NCBI RefSeq assembly: GCF_007747215.1
Contig: NZ_CP036273.1
Span: 2,340,322-2,404,321 of the forward strand
Direction: 5' to 3'
Source: Urbifossiella limnaea
GTDB taxonomy: Bacteria > Planctomycetota > Planctomycetia > Gemmatales > Gemmataceae
DNA: 64,000 nucleotides
The notes beneath the pieces are model-generated. The model did no database searches. It saw only the letters and a list, made by a program, of their open reading frames with translations, and was not told the DNA's origin. The position numbers were made by a program, and so were the translations under genes. Positions 1-9,192 of the stretch are shown in pieces. Numbering within the stretch: position 1 is the first letter of the stretch; each line of letters opens with the position of its first letter.

Positions 1-1
1 C

Positions 2-814
2 GAGCCGACCGCCGAGAACGTCCAGGAGTACATGACCTGGGACGAGAAGAACCCGTTCAGCATCACCAGCTCGATGTACTGGGCCCGTGAGAACGCCCGC
101 ATCATCCGCGAGGTGATTTCGGGCGAGATGTGGGAGCGGATCAACTACTACCACCTGTGGCTGAAGGCCGACGCCCGCGAGGTGTACGACACCAACCGGC
201 ACGAGTTCTACGCGCAGGTGAAGCGGATCAACCACCTCGTCCACGGCATCGCCGACGCCACCATGAGCCACGGCGAGGCGTGGGAGTTCTTCAAGCTCGG
301 CACGTACCTGGAGCGGGCCAGCCAGACGGCCCGCATCATGGACGTGAAGTACCACACGCTCCTGCCGAAGGTCGAGGACGTGGGCACGCCGGTGGACAAC
401 GCCCACTGGCTCGCCATCCTGATGAGCTGCTCCGGGTACGAGCCGTTCCACAAGAAGCCGAAGTCGGTGCCGATGGAGCCGGGGGCGGCGGTCGCCGAAT
501 TCTTGCTGTACGACGCGGAGTTCCCGCGCTCCATCCGTCGGTGCGTGTGGGAGTGCGAGGGCGCCGCCGAGGCCGCCGCCGGCAACCCGGTCGGCCGCGA
601 GCCGACCGCCGCCGAGCGGCAGATCCGCGAACTACTGGACTGGTTCGACAGCCGCACCAGCGCCGACATCATGCGCGACGGCCTCCACGAGGCGCTGACG
701 CACATCGTGGATTCCGTGATCAAGATCGGCAACGCGGTCCACGCCAGCTTCTTCGCCGCCGAGGTGAAGCCGCCGCCGCGGCCGCGGGCCGCCATGAGCC
801 AGAGCCAGTCGTAA
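2..814 (+). CDS. Alpha-E domain protein (DUF403), 5' end outside window
   Basis: The reading frame is already open at the first base, so the true start lies upstream; about 271 residues are visible of a family usually a little over 300. The family is all-helical and its biochemical role is unproven. It is found next to or fused with circularly permuted ATP-grasp proteins and transglutaminases in presumed peptide-ligating clusters. The helical alpha-E pattern is visible (SMYWARENAR near the start, GTYLERASQTAR in the middle). It is followed 21 bp later by the transglutaminase/DUF2126 gene on the same strand, so it is probably in that operon. The Pro/Arg/Ser-rich last 20 residues look like a disordered tail. 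A stand-alone ATP-grasp partner may lie just outside the window; this is inference from family synteny. Confidence 0.9.
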   Translation, partial: EPTAENVQEYMTWDEKNPFSITSSMYWARENARIIREVISGEMWERINYYHLWLKADAREVYDTNRHEFYAQVKRINHLVHGIADATMSHGEAWEFFKLGTYLERASQTARIMDVKYHTLLPKVEDVGTPVDNAHWLAILMSCSGYEPFHKKPKSVPMEPGAAVAEFLLYDAEFPRSIRRCVWECEGAAEAAAGNPVGREPTAAERQIRELLDWFDSRTSADIMRDGLHEALTHIVDSVIKIGNAVHASFFAAEVKPPPRPRAAMSQSQS

Positions 815-835
815 CCGCACAACGAGACACCCCGC

Positions 836-3800
836 ATGGGCATCCGCGTCGCGCTGTCCCACGTCACCACGTACCGGTACGACCGGCCGGTGACCCTCGG
901 CCCGCACACCGTCCGGCTGCGCCCCGCCCCGCACGCCCGCACCCCGATCCACTCGTACTCGCTCCGCGTCGAGCCCGCCGACCAGTACCTGAACTGGCAG
1001 CAAGACCCGTACAGCAACCACCTCGCGCGGCTCGTTTTCCTGAAGCCGACGACCGAACTCAAGGTCACGGTCGAAGTCGTCGCCGAGATGGTGCCGATCA
1101 ACCCGTTCGACTTCTTCGTCGACGAGTCGGCGCAGGAGTACCCGTTCACCTACGAGGCCGGGCTGGCCCGCGAGCTGGCGCCGTACCTGGAAACGCTCCC
1201 GGCCGGCCCCCGGCTGCGCGAGCTCGTCGCCTCGTGCCGGCGGAGCGGGGTTACCACGAACGACTACCTCGTGAGCCTGAACCACGCGGTGCAGCGGCAC
1301 GTCGGCTACGTCATCCGGCTGGAGCCGGGCGTGCAGACGCCGGAGGAAACGCTCGACCTGCGCCGCGGGTCGTGCCGCGACTCGGCGTGGCTGCTGGTGC
1401 AGTTGGCCCGCCACCTCGGCCTGGCGGCGCGGTTCGTGTCCGGCTACCTCATCCAGCTCGTCGCCGACGAGAAGCCGGTGGAGGGCCCGGAAGGCCCGCC
1501 CGCCGACTTCACCGACCTGCACGCCTGGGCCGAGATTTACGTCCCCGGCGCCGGCTGGGTCGGCCTCGACGCCACCTCCGGGCTGCTGGCAGCGGAGGGG
1601 CACATCCCGCTAGCCTGCACCGCCGATCCTTCGTCCGCCGCACCCATCGCCGGCTCGTACAGCTGGGTCGGCGACGAGAAGATCGTCGAGGAGTTCGACC
1701 ACGAGATGACGGTGACGCGGCTCGACGAGAAGCCGCGGGTGACGAAGCCGTACACGGACGAGCAGTGGGCCGCGATCGACGCCCTCGGTCGCCGCGTGGA
1801 CGCCGACCTGCGCGAGTGGGACGTGCGGCTGACGATGGGCGGCGAGCCCACCTTCGTGAGCATCGACGACCGCGACGCCGAGGAGTGGAACACGGGTGCC
1901 GTCGGCCCGAACAAGCGCCGCCAGGGCCTGACGCTGCTGAAGCGGCTGCGCGACAAGTGGGCGCCCGGCGGGCTGCTGCACCACGGCATGGGGAAGTGGT
2001 ACCCCGGCGAGCAACTGCCGCGGTGGGCGTTCGGCTGCTGGTGGCGCCGCGACGGCGAGCCGGTCTGGGCCGACCCCGAACTCGTCGCCGACGAGAGCGT
2101 GAAGTACGGCTTCGGCGCCGGCGACAGCGACCGGTTTGTAACGCGGCTGGCCGAGTTGCTGGGCGTGAACCCCGCCCACGCCATGCCCGGGTACGAGGAC
2201 GCGTGGTACCACATGTGGCGCGAGCGGCGCCTGCCGGCGAACGTGGACCCGTTCGACAGCAAGCTCGACGACGAGCAGGAGCGCGCCCGGCTGGCCCGCG
2301 TGTTCGAGCAGAAACTGGGGTCGGTGGTGGGCCACACGCTGCCGGTGCGGCGGGCGTTCGGGCCGGGGTCGAAGTGGGAGAGTGGCGACTGGTTCCTCCG
2401 CAAGGAGCGGCTGTACCTCCTCCCCGGCGACAGCCCGATGGGCTTGCGCCTCCCGCTCGACGGCGTGTACTGGGAAGACCCCGACCACCGGCAGTTCATG
2501 GCGGAGCGCGACCCGTTCACCCCGCGCGGCCCGCTGCCGCAGCGGGCCGAGATCCTCGGGCAGCGGGCCGACGGCAAGGAGCCGGTCTTCGACCCGCGGT
2601 TCCGCGGCAACGGCGTTCCCGAGCGCCCGGGCGTCACCCGCCCCACGTCCTCCGCCGTCGTGCGCACCGCGCTGTGCGTCGAACCCCGCGGCGGGATCAT
2701 GCACGTGTTCATGCCGCCGCAGCGGCTCGTGGAGGACTACCTCGACCTCGTCGCCGCCGTCGAGCAGACCGCCGCCGAGCTGCGGATGCCGGTGCTGATC
2801 GAGGGCTACAAGCCGCCGCACGACTCGCGGCTGAACCACTTCTCGGTGACGCCCGACCCCGGCGTCATCGAGGTGAACACGCACCCGGCCGCGAGCTGGG
2901 ACGAACTCGTGGCGACCACCACCACGCTGTACGAGGAGGCGAAGCAGAGCCGCCTGTGTACCGAGAAGTTCATGCTCGACGGCCGGCACACCGGCACCGG
3001 CGGCGGCAACCACGTCGTGATCGGCGGCGCCACCCCGGCCGATTCGCCGCTACTCCGCCGGCCCGACCTGCTCAAGAGCCTCGTCGGCTTCTGGGTGAAC
3101 CACCCGAGCCTGTCGTACCTGTTCAGCGGCCTGTTCGTCGGCCCGACCAGCCAGCACCCGCGGGTGGACGAGTCGCGGCACGACGCCCTCCGCGAGCTGG
3201 AGCTGGCGTTCCAGCAGGTGACGGCCAACCGCGGCGAGCACGTCCCCGCGTACCTCGTAGACCGGCTGTTCCGCCACCTCCTGACGGACTCGACGGGGAA
3301 CACCCACCGCACCGAGTTCTGCATCGACAAGCTCTACAGCCCCGACAGCGCCACCGGCCGCCTCGGGCTGCTGGAGCTGCGCTCGTTCGAGATGCCGCCG
3401 CACGCCCGCATGAGCCTCGCCCAGCAGGTGCTGTTGCGGTCGCTGGTGTCGTGGTTCTGGCGGAAGCCCTACGACAAGCCGCTCGTGCGCTGGGGCACGG
3501 CGCTGCACGACAAGTTCATGCTGCCGCACTTCGTGGCCGAGGACTTCGGCGACGCCCTCGCCGAGCTCGGCGACCGCGGCGGGTACGCGCTCGACCCGGC
3601 GTGGTTCACCCCGCACGTCGAGTTCCGCTTCCCGCTGATCGGCGAGCTGACGCGCCGCGGGGTGAACCTCGAGCTCCGCACCGCCATCGAGCCCTGGCAC
3701 GTTCTCGGCGAGGAAGGGGCGGTCGGCGGCACGGCGCGGTACGTCGATTCGTCGGTGGAGCGGGTGCAGGTGAAGGTGCAAGGCCTGACCGACCCGCGGC

Positions 3801-4243
3801 ACGTGGTGACGTGCAACGGCCGCCGCGTGCCGCTCCACCCGACGGGCACGACCGGCGAGTACGTGGCCGGCGTCCGCTACCGGGCGTGGCAGCCGCCGAG
3901 TTGCCTCCACCCCACAATTCCGGTTCACGCCCCGCTGGTGTTCGACGTGCTGGACACGTGGAACGACCGCAGCATCGGCGGCTGCACGTACCACGTGTCG
4001 CACCCCGGCGGCCGTGGCCACGAGGTGCTGCCGGTGAACGCGCTGGAGGCCGAGGGGCGGCGCATCGCGCGCTTCTCGGCGCTGGGTCACACGCCGGGGC
4101 CGGTGAGCGTGCCGCCGGCGGAGGTGAGCCCCGAGTTCCCGCTGACGCTCGACCTGCGCACCGCCGAGCCGGTCCGCTACCGGGCGCCGCAGCCGGCGCC
4201 GGAACCGACCCCGCGACGGGTCGCGGAGGGTGTGGTAAGCTGA
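836..4243 (+). CDS. Transglutaminase-like protein fused to DUF2126 (putative amidoligase)
   Basis: A 1135-residue two-part protein. The N-terminal part is a bacterial transglutaminase N domain (HVTTYRYDRPV, residues 9-19) and a papain-fold transglutaminase core with a complete Cys-His-Asp set: Cys180 in RRGSCRDSAW, His229 in DLHAWAEIY and Asp245 in GLDATSG. From about residue 290 the protein is DUF2126, annotated as a putative amidoligase of the glutamine-synthetase-like COOH-NH2 ligase group, with GGEPTFVSIDDRD near its start. Such fusions occur with ATP-grasp/alpha-E genes and are thought to make and cut peptide or isopeptide bonds. The substrate is unknown. There is no signal peptide, so it is probably cytoplasmic. 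The length is normal for the family. Confidence 0.95.
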   Translation: MGIRVALSHVTTYRYDRPVTLGPHTVRLRPAPHARTPIHSYSLRVEPADQYLNWQQDPYSNHLARLVFLKPTTELKVTVEVVAEMVPINPFDFFVDESAQEYPFTYEAGLARELAPYLETLPAGPRLRELVASCRRSGVTTNDYLVSLNHAVQRHVGYVIRLEPGVQTPEETLDLRRGSCRDSAWLLVQLARHLGLAARFVSGYLIQLVADEKPVEGPEGPPADFTDLHAWAEIYVPGAGWVGLDATSGLLAAEGHIPLACTADPSSAAPIAGSYSWVGDEKIVEEFDHEMTVTRLDEKPRVTKPYTDEQWAAIDALGRRVDADLREWDVRLTMGGEPTFVSIDDRDAEEWNTGAVGPNKRRQGLTLLKRLRDKWAPGGLLHHGMGKWYPGEQLPRWAFGCWWRRDGEPVWADPELVADESVKYGFGAGDSDRFVTRLAELLGVNPAHAMPGYEDAWYHMWRERRLPANVDPFDSKLDDEQERARLARVFEQKLGSVVGHTLPVRRAFGPGSKWESGDWFLRKERLYLLPGDSPMGLRLPLDGVYWEDPDHRQFMAERDPFTPRGPLPQRAEILGQRADGKEPVFDPRFRGNGVPERPGVTRPTSSAVVRTALCVEPRGGIMHVFMPPQRLVEDYLDLVAAVEQTAAELRMPVLIEGYKPPHDSRLNHFSVTPDPGVIEVNTHPAASWDELVATTTTLYEEAKQSRLCTEKFMLDGRHTGTGGGNHVVIGGATPADSPLLRRPDLLKSLVGFWVNHPSLSYLFSGLFVGPTSQHPRVDESRHDALRELELAFQQVTANRGEHVPAYLVDRLFRHLLTDSTGNTHRTEFCIDKLYSPDSATGRLGLLELRSFEMPPHARMSLAQQVLLRSLVSWFWRKPYDKPLVRWGTALHDKFMLPHFVAEDFGDALAELGDRGGYALDPAWFTPHVEFRFPLIGELTRRGVNLELRTAIEPWHVLGEEGAVGGTARYVDSSVERVQVKVQGLTDPRHVVTCNGRRVPLHPTGTTGEYVAGVRYRAWQPPSCLHPTIPVHAPLVFDVLDTWNDRSIGGCTYHVSHPGGRGHEVLPVNALEAEGRRIARFSALGHTPGPVSVPPAEVSPEFPLTLDLRTAEPVRYRAPQPAPEPTPRRVAEGVVS

Positions 4244-4250
4244 CGGGCAG

Positions 4251-4362
4251 GATTCGGAATTCAGGATTCGGTATTCAGGACGGAGCCCACCCCCCGCGAC
4301 CCTCTTCCGTCTTCCACCGGGCCGATGTCTTCCCTGAATCCCGAATCCCGAATCTCGAATCC
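4251..4362. repeat. Imperfect inverted repeat of GATTCGG/GATTCAG words
   Basis: The left arm (4251-4279) and right arm (4333-4362) are reverse complements at 25 of 29 positions. Each arm is a run of near-identical 7-base words (GATTCGG, GATTCAG). The right arm lies inside the next gene and encodes about residues 3-13 of it. It may act as an RNA hairpin over the start region or be a mobile intergenic repeat; the sequence does not decide between these. Confidence 0.85.
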
Positions 4363-6889
4363 TCCCGCGTACCAGCCTCCGCCGGCCGGGTACGACGAGG
4401 CCGCCGACGCCGCGGGGCCGCGGCCGCACTGGCAGCGGTTCTTCCACGCCCTTGACGACCTCGGCCCGGCGGAGCTCGGCCGCCGCTGGCGCGACGCCCA
4501 GCACCTCATCCGCGAAAACGGCGTCACCTACAACGTCTACGGCGACCCGCGCGGCATCGCCCGCCCTTGGCAGCTTGACCCCATTCCGCTGCTGATCCCG
4601 CCCGCCGAGGCCGCCCACCTCGAAGCCGGCCTCCTCCAGCGCGGCCGACTCCTCGAGCGGGTTCTCGCCGACCTGTACGGCCCGCAGCGGCTACTGCGCG
4701 ACGGCCTGATCCCGCCCGAACTCGTCTACCCGAATCCGGGCTTCCTGCGGCCGTGCCACGGCATCAAGGTGCCCGGCGGGCGCTTCCTCCACCTCTACGC
4801 CGCGAACCTCGGCCGCGGTGCCGACGGCCACTGGCGCGTCATCGGCGACCGCACACAGGCGCCGTCCGGGGCCGGGTACGCGCTGGAGAACCGCATCGTG
4901 ATGACGCGGACGCTCCCGGAAGCGTTCCGCGACTGCCGCGCCCACCGGCTCGCGCTCTTCTTCCAGACCTTCCGGGACACGCTCCGCTCGATCGCGCCCC
5001 GCAACCGCGACAACCCGCGCGTCGTGCTGCTGACGCCGGGGCCGTTCAACGAGACGTACTTCGAGCACGCCTACCTCGCCCGCTACCTCGGCTACACGCT
5101 CGTGGAAGGCGGCGACCTCACCGTCCGCGACAACCGCGTGTTCCTCAAGGTGCTCGGCGGCCTGCAACAGGTGGACGTGATCTTCCGCCGCCTCGACGAC
5201 GACTTCTGCGACCCGCTGGAGCAGCGGCCGGACTCGTTCCTCGGGGTGCCCGGGCTGACGCACGCCGTCCGCAGCGGGAACGTCGCCATCGCCAACGCCC
5301 TCGGCACCGGCGTACTCGAAACGCCGGCGCTGCTCGCGTACCTGCCGCGCCTGTGCCGCGAGTTGCTCGGCGAGGAGTTGCGCCTCGAATCCGTGCCGAC
5401 GTGGTGGTGCGGCGACCCGGAGGCGCTGCGGTACGTCCTCGACCACCTCGACGCGGTCGTCGTGAAGCCGGCGTTCGCGGCGAATCGGCTCGAACCGGTG
5501 TTCCCGTCCGACCTGGCCGCCGCCGACCGGGCCGCGTTCGTGACGCGGTTGAAGGCTCAACCGCGGGACTTCGTCGCGCAGGGGCGGCTCGACCTGTCCA
5601 CGGCCCCGGTGCTAGCCGGCGGCGCGCTCGCGCCGCGAAAGATGGTGCTGCGGGCGTACCTGGCCGCCGACACGGAGTCGCGCAGCGGCTTCACCGTGAT
5701 GCCCGGCGGGCTGACGCGGGTGAGCGCCGCCCCGGACACGATCGTCGTGTCGATGCAGCGCGGCGGCGGCAGCAAGGACACGTGGGTGCTCGCGGCCGGG
5801 GCGGCGATCGACTTCAGCATGTTGAACTCGGGCGCCCGCGTCGAGCTGACCCGCGCCGGCGGCGACCTGCCGAGCCGCGCCGCCGACAACCTGTTCTGGC
5901 TCGGCCGCTACGCCGAACGCGCCGAGGGCACGACGCGGCTGCTCCGCGGCATCGCCGTGCGGCTCGCGGAGCGGAGCGGCCTCGCGGAGACGCCCGAGGT
6001 GCCGGCGCTGTTCCACGCGCTGAGCCTCCGCGCCGACCTGCCGGCGGCGGTGGCCCGCGAGAGCCCGGAAGCGCACGTCCTGCGCGTGGTGTTCGACGCG
6101 ACGCACGCCGGCAGCCTGGTCTCGACGGTGCGGGCGGTGTGCCGGCTGGCCGGGGTCGTGCGCGACCGCATCAGCATCGACATGTGGCGGGCGCTGAACG
6201 GCCTCGCCGACTTCCCCGCCGACCCGGCCTACTACGGCGAGGACGGCCCGACCCCGGCCGACGTACTCGACCTGCTCAACCGCACCGTGCTGACGCTCGC
6301 CGCGTTCGGCGGCCTGGCCGTGGAGAGCATGACCCGCGGCGAGGGCTGGCGGTTCCTCGACCTGGGCCGGCGGCTCGAACGCTCGCTCCACATGATCTCG
6401 CTGCTGAACGGCACGATGACGCACCCGTCAGTCCAGGACGGCCCCGTCCTCGACGCCGTGCTCGAAGTGGCCGACAGCGGCATGACCTACCGCCGCCGCT
6501 ACCTCGGCAGCCTGCGGGCCGAGGCGGTGCTCGACCTGCTGGTGTTCGACGAGTCGAACCCGCGGTCGCTGGGCTCGCAGCTGGTGGCGCTGGAGGACGA
6601 CGTGAACCACCTGCCGCGGCCGACGCGCGGCGCCGGCCGGTCGCCGGAGCAGCGGTTCGCGCTGGCGGCGCTCAGTTCGGTGCGGATGGCCGAGCCGGAG
6701 AAACTGGCCGCGGTTGTCGAAGGGACGCGGCCGGAGTTGAAGACGGTGCTCGACATCGTCGGCAACTGGCTGCCGATCCTCTCCGACGCCATCACGCTGC
6801 AGTTCCTCACGCACTTGCAGCCGTCGCGGCACCTGGCGTCACCCGAGCCGGTGAGGCAGACGGGGGCGGCGAGCGGCGACCGGTTGTGA
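4325..6889 (+). CDS. Circularly permuted ATP-grasp protein fused to an alpha-E domain
   Basis: An 854-residue fusion. Residues about 50-490 are the circularly permuted ATP-grasp/DUF404-DUF407 part (GVTYNVYGDPRG early, then FNETYFEHAYLARYLG and KPAFAANRLEP). Residues from about 515 (SRAADNLFWLGRYAERAEG) are an alpha-E domain like the first gene of the window. ATP-grasp enzymes make amide bonds through acyl-phosphate intermediates, so this is the likely ligase of the cluster, acting with the transglutaminase-type hydrolases on either side. The first 20 or so residues are encoded by the right arm of an inverted repeat and are unlikely to be a conserved domain. No later ATG is close enough to be a better start. 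The product is unknown. Confidence 0.93.
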   Translation: MSSLNPESRISNPPAYQPPPAGYDEAADAAGPRPHWQRFFHALDDLGPAELGRRWRDAQHLIRENGVTYNVYGDPRGIARPWQLDPIPLLIPPAEAAHLEAGLLQRGRLLERVLADLYGPQRLLRDGLIPPELVYPNPGFLRPCHGIKVPGGRFLHLYAANLGRGADGHWRVIGDRTQAPSGAGYALENRIVMTRTLPEAFRDCRAHRLALFFQTFRDTLRSIAPRNRDNPRVVLLTPGPFNETYFEHAYLARYLGYTLVEGGDLTVRDNRVFLKVLGGLQQVDVIFRRLDDDFCDPLEQRPDSFLGVPGLTHAVRSGNVAIANALGTGVLETPALLAYLPRLCRELLGEELRLESVPTWWCGDPEALRYVLDHLDAVVVKPAFAANRLEPVFPSDLAAADRAAFVTRLKAQPRDFVAQGRLDLSTAPVLAGGALAPRKMVLRAYLAADTESRSGFTVMPGGLTRVSAAPDTIVVSMQRGGGSKDTWVLAAGAAIDFSMLNSGARVELTRAGGDLPSRAADNLFWLGRYAERAEGTTRLLRGIAVRLAERSGLAETPEVPALFHALSLRADLPAAVARESPEAHVLRVVFDATHAGSLVSTVRAVCRLAGVVRDRISIDMWRALNGLADFPADPAYYGEDGPTPADVLDLLNRTVLTLAAFGGLAVESMTRGEGWRFLDLGRRLERSLHMISLLNGTMTHPSVQDGPVLDAVLEVADSGMTYRRRYLGSLRAEAVLDLLVFDESNPRSLGSQLVALEDDVNHLPRPTRGAGRSPEQRFALAALSSVRMAEPEKLAAVVEGTRPELKTVLDIVGNWLPILSDAITLQFLTHLQPSRHLASPEPVRQTGAASGDRL

Positions 6890-6909
6890 GTCTGACGAAG
6901 GGCTGGGGT

Positions 6910-7836
6910 ATGCGCTACCACATCACGCACGTCACCACCTACGCCTACGCCGAGGCCGTGTCGCTCTGCCAGAACGTCGCGCACCTCGCGCCGCGGCCGT
7001 CGCACCGGCAGCGCGCCGAGTCGCCCTTCCTCAGCATCACCCCCGACCCGGCCGTGATGGAAGACCGCGTCGACTTCTTCGGCAACCCGGTGTGCTACTT
7101 CACCGTCCAGGAGCCGCACAAGGAACTCACGGTGAGCGTCGAGCACCGGGTGAGCGTGACGCCCGACCCCGTGCCGACGCACTCGCCGCCGTGGGAAGCC
7201 GTCCGCGACCGGCTGCCGCACGACCGCGACCCGGTGTGGCTCGACGCCTACCAGTTCGTGTTCGACTCGCGGTTCATCGCCGCCGACCGGAAGTACGCCG
7301 ACTACGCCGCGGGGGCGTTCTCGCCCGGCCGGCCCATCGTGGACGCCGCCCTCGAGCTGATGCGGCGCGTCCACGTCGACTTCGTCTACGACCCGCGGGC
7401 GACGACGCTCGCCACGCCGGTCGCCGAGGTGTTCGAGACCCGCCGCGGCGTCTGCCAGGACTTCGCCCACTTCATGCTGAGCTGCCTGCGGTCGCTGGGG
7501 CTGGCGGCGCGGTACGTGAGCGGCTACCTGTCGACGCTGCCGCCGCCGGGGAAGGCGCGGGTGGTCGGGGCCGACGCCACGCACGCCTGGGTGAGCCTGT
7601 TTTGCGGCGACGCCGGGTGGGTGGACCTGGACCCGACGAACGACACGGTGCCGGCCGACCGGCACGTGCTACTGGCGTGGGGCCGCGACTACGAGGACGT
7701 GAGCCCGCTCAAGGGCGTGATCCTCGGCGGCGGGCACCACTCGGTCAAGGTGGCGGTGGACGTGAGGCCCGACGACGACCAGCCCGCTCACGCCGGCGGC
7801 GCGGCGGGCGTGCGGCCCTCCCACACGGTGTCGTGA
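6910..7836 (+). CDS. Transglutaminase family protein
   Basis: A 308-residue protein with a bacterial transglutaminase N domain (HITHVTTYAYAEAV near the start) and a papain-fold core: Cys in RRGVCQDFAHF, His in DATHAWVSLF and Asp in WVDLDPTND, the complete catalytic triad. It starts 20 bp after the ATP-grasp/alpha-E gene, on the same strand, and is the last gene of the run. Its 3' end overlaps the convergent metallopeptidase gene by 49 bp. The ATG was chosen because the conserved N-terminal strand begins directly after it. In this cluster type the transglutaminase is thought to hydrolyse or transfer the amide linked by the ATP-grasp enzyme; this is inferred from synteny, not shown. Confidence 0.93.
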   Translation: MRYHITHVTTYAYAEAVSLCQNVAHLAPRPSHRQRAESPFLSITPDPAVMEDRVDFFGNPVCYFTVQEPHKELTVSVEHRVSVTPDPVPTHSPPWEAVRDRLPHDRDPVWLDAYQFVFDSRFIAADRKYADYAAGAFSPGRPIVDAALELMRRVHVDFVYDPRATTLATPVAEVFETRRGVCQDFAHFMLSCLRSLGLAARYVSGYLSTLPPPGKARVVGADATHAWVSLFCGDAGWVDLDPTNDTVPADRHVLLAWGRDYEDVSPLKGVILGGGHHSVKVAVDVRPDDDQPAHAGGAAGVRPSHTVS

Positions 7837-8876
7837 ACGAACCGCAGCTTGGCCACCGCCTGGTCGGTCAGCACGAACGGGTAGGCGTCGCTGAGGCCGA
7901 GGCCGCGGTTCAGGTTGTTCAGCATGTACGTCAGCGGCAGCCAGCTCTCCATCAGGTCGGGGAACGGCTCGTACTCGTCGTCCAGCGGGTCGGGGATGGC
8001 CCGCAGCGCCGGGTCGCCCGGCCGCGGCGGCCGCAGCCGCACCCCGCACGCCGCCGCGGTTTCGAGCGAATCCACGATGTGGAGGTAGTGCGCCCACGTC
8101 TCGGCCCAGTCCTCCCAGGCGTGGACGCTTGCGTAGGCCGACACGAACCGGTCCCGCCAGTCGGCGGGCGGGCCGTTGACGTGGTGCCGCTTCAGGGCGT
8201 CGCCGTAGCTCTCGCGGTCGTCGCCGAACAGCTCGCGGAAGGCGCCGATCCGCGGCGAGTCCTTCACGAGGCGGTCCCAGTAGTAATGGCCGCTCTCGTG
8301 GCGGAAGTGGCCGACGAGCGTGCGGTACGGCTCGCCGAACAGCGCCCGCACGCGCTCCCGCTCGGCGTCCTCGGCCTCGGCGATGTTCAGCGTGATGACG
8401 CCGTCGGCGTGGCCGGTGAGGACGCGCGGCAGGGTCGGATTGGCGGGGTCGGCCTTGAACTCGAACGCCAGCCCGTGCTCGGGGTCGAGCTCCTTCATGA
8501 CCAGCGGCAGCCGCAGGGCCATCAGCGTGTACACCAGGCGGCGCTTGGCCACCTCCACCTTGTACCACTTCTCGCGGTGGCCGGGCACGTCCAGGTCGGG
8601 GATGACGCTCGACAGCCGGCACGACGGGCACAGCGGGTCGGGGTCGTCGGCGGGGACGGCCCAGTTGCAGACGTTGTTGGACACGTAGTTGGCGCACAAC
8701 CGGTACGCCGGCGCCGACCGCTCGATCGGCGACGTGAACAGGCCTTCGCCGGCCGGGTCGAGTGAGCCGATCAGGCGCAGGTCGGGCAGGAAGGCCAGGG
8801 AGTGGTTGCAGGCCACGCACTGGACGTTCTCGAAGAACACCAGGTGGCGGCAGTGGTCGCAGCGGAAGACTTTCAT
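7788..8876 (-). CDS. Putative zinc-binding metallopeptidase with N-terminal zinc ribbon
   Basis: A 362-residue protein. The N-terminus has a Cys4 zinc ribbon (C6-x2-C9 and C20-x2-C23), and two further Cys pairs lie near residues 61-86. The protease core carries HFRHESGHYYW with the zinc motif HESGH at 193-197 and a downstream EDWAETWAHYLH that can supply the third ligand. This matches the putative zinc-binding metallopeptidase family often found beside transglutaminase/ATP-grasp/alpha-E genes. A Shine-Dalgarno-like AAGGAA precedes the ATG at 8876 and the zinc ribbon begins at once, so the start is well supported. It is convergent with, and overlaps, the transglutaminase gene. It may trim or release the peptide product made by the cluster. 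Confidence 0.9.
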   Translation of the reverse strand: MKVFRCDHCRHLVFFENVQCVACNHSLAFLPDLRLIGSLDPAGEGLFTSPIERSAPAYRLCANYVSNNVCNWAVPADDPDPLCPSCRLSSVIPDLDVPGHREKWYKVEVAKRRLVYTLMALRLPLVMKELDPEHGLAFEFKADPANPTLPRVLTGHADGVITLNIAEAEDAERERVRALFGEPYRTLVGHFRHESGHYYWDRLVKDSPRIGAFRELFGDDRESYGDALKRHHVNGPPADWRDRFVSAYASVHAWEDWAETWAHYLHIVDSLETAAACGVRLRPPRPGDPALRAIPDPLDDEYEPFPDLMESWLPLTYMLNNLNRGLGLSDAYPFVLTDQAVAKLRFVHDTVWEGRTPAAPPA

Positions 8877-9070
8877 GGGTTCCTTGCGTGTATAACTCCA
8901 TTCGCCCGCGATGCGAACGGCGTGCCGGCGGGTCGGACCCTGCCGGCGGCACGGCCCCGGCCGGTGGCTTCCTGCCGGGAACCGCGAACTCGGCCAGTGT
9001 TCCCCGCACGCGGACGGGGTAGCATCAGTCGTGTACCGATCCGGCCGGGCTCCTAAGCGAGGGGGATGAC

Positions 9071-9172
9071 GTGGGCAAGGGAAACAATTCGCAGGGCAAG
9101 GAGAAGAAGAAGCCGAAGAAGGACGCGAAGGCCGCGCCGGTGAAACCGGTCCCGCCGCCGAAGAAGAAGTGA
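9071..9172 (+). CDS. Tiny Lys/Pro-rich protein (33 residues)
   Basis: A GTG-started frame encodes a protein that begins MGKGNNSQGKEKKKPKKD and ends PVPPPKKK. The GKGNNSQGKEKKKPKK pattern resembles short basic proteins I have seen annotated as hypothetical in other bacteria, including planctomycetes. That resemblance, and the lack of any other gene in the gap, is the evidence. A purine-rich GAGGGGGATGA lies just upstream as a possible ribosome site. An overlapping ATG at 9066 opens an Arg-rich frame that looks like a shadow. The function is unknown; the charge suggests nucleic-acid or ribosome contact, which is only a guess. Confidence 0.55.
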   Translation: MGKGNNSQGKEKKKPKKDAKAAPVKPVPPPKKK

Positions 9173-9192
9173 CCGCGCCGTAGAATGCGGGG

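Noticed and set aside
130-4455. A 1441-residue open frame overlapping the alpha-E, transglutaminase/DUF2126 and intergenic DNA
   Set aside because: It is Arg/Pro/Ala-rich with no domain and runs through two real genes; it is a high-GC shadow frame.
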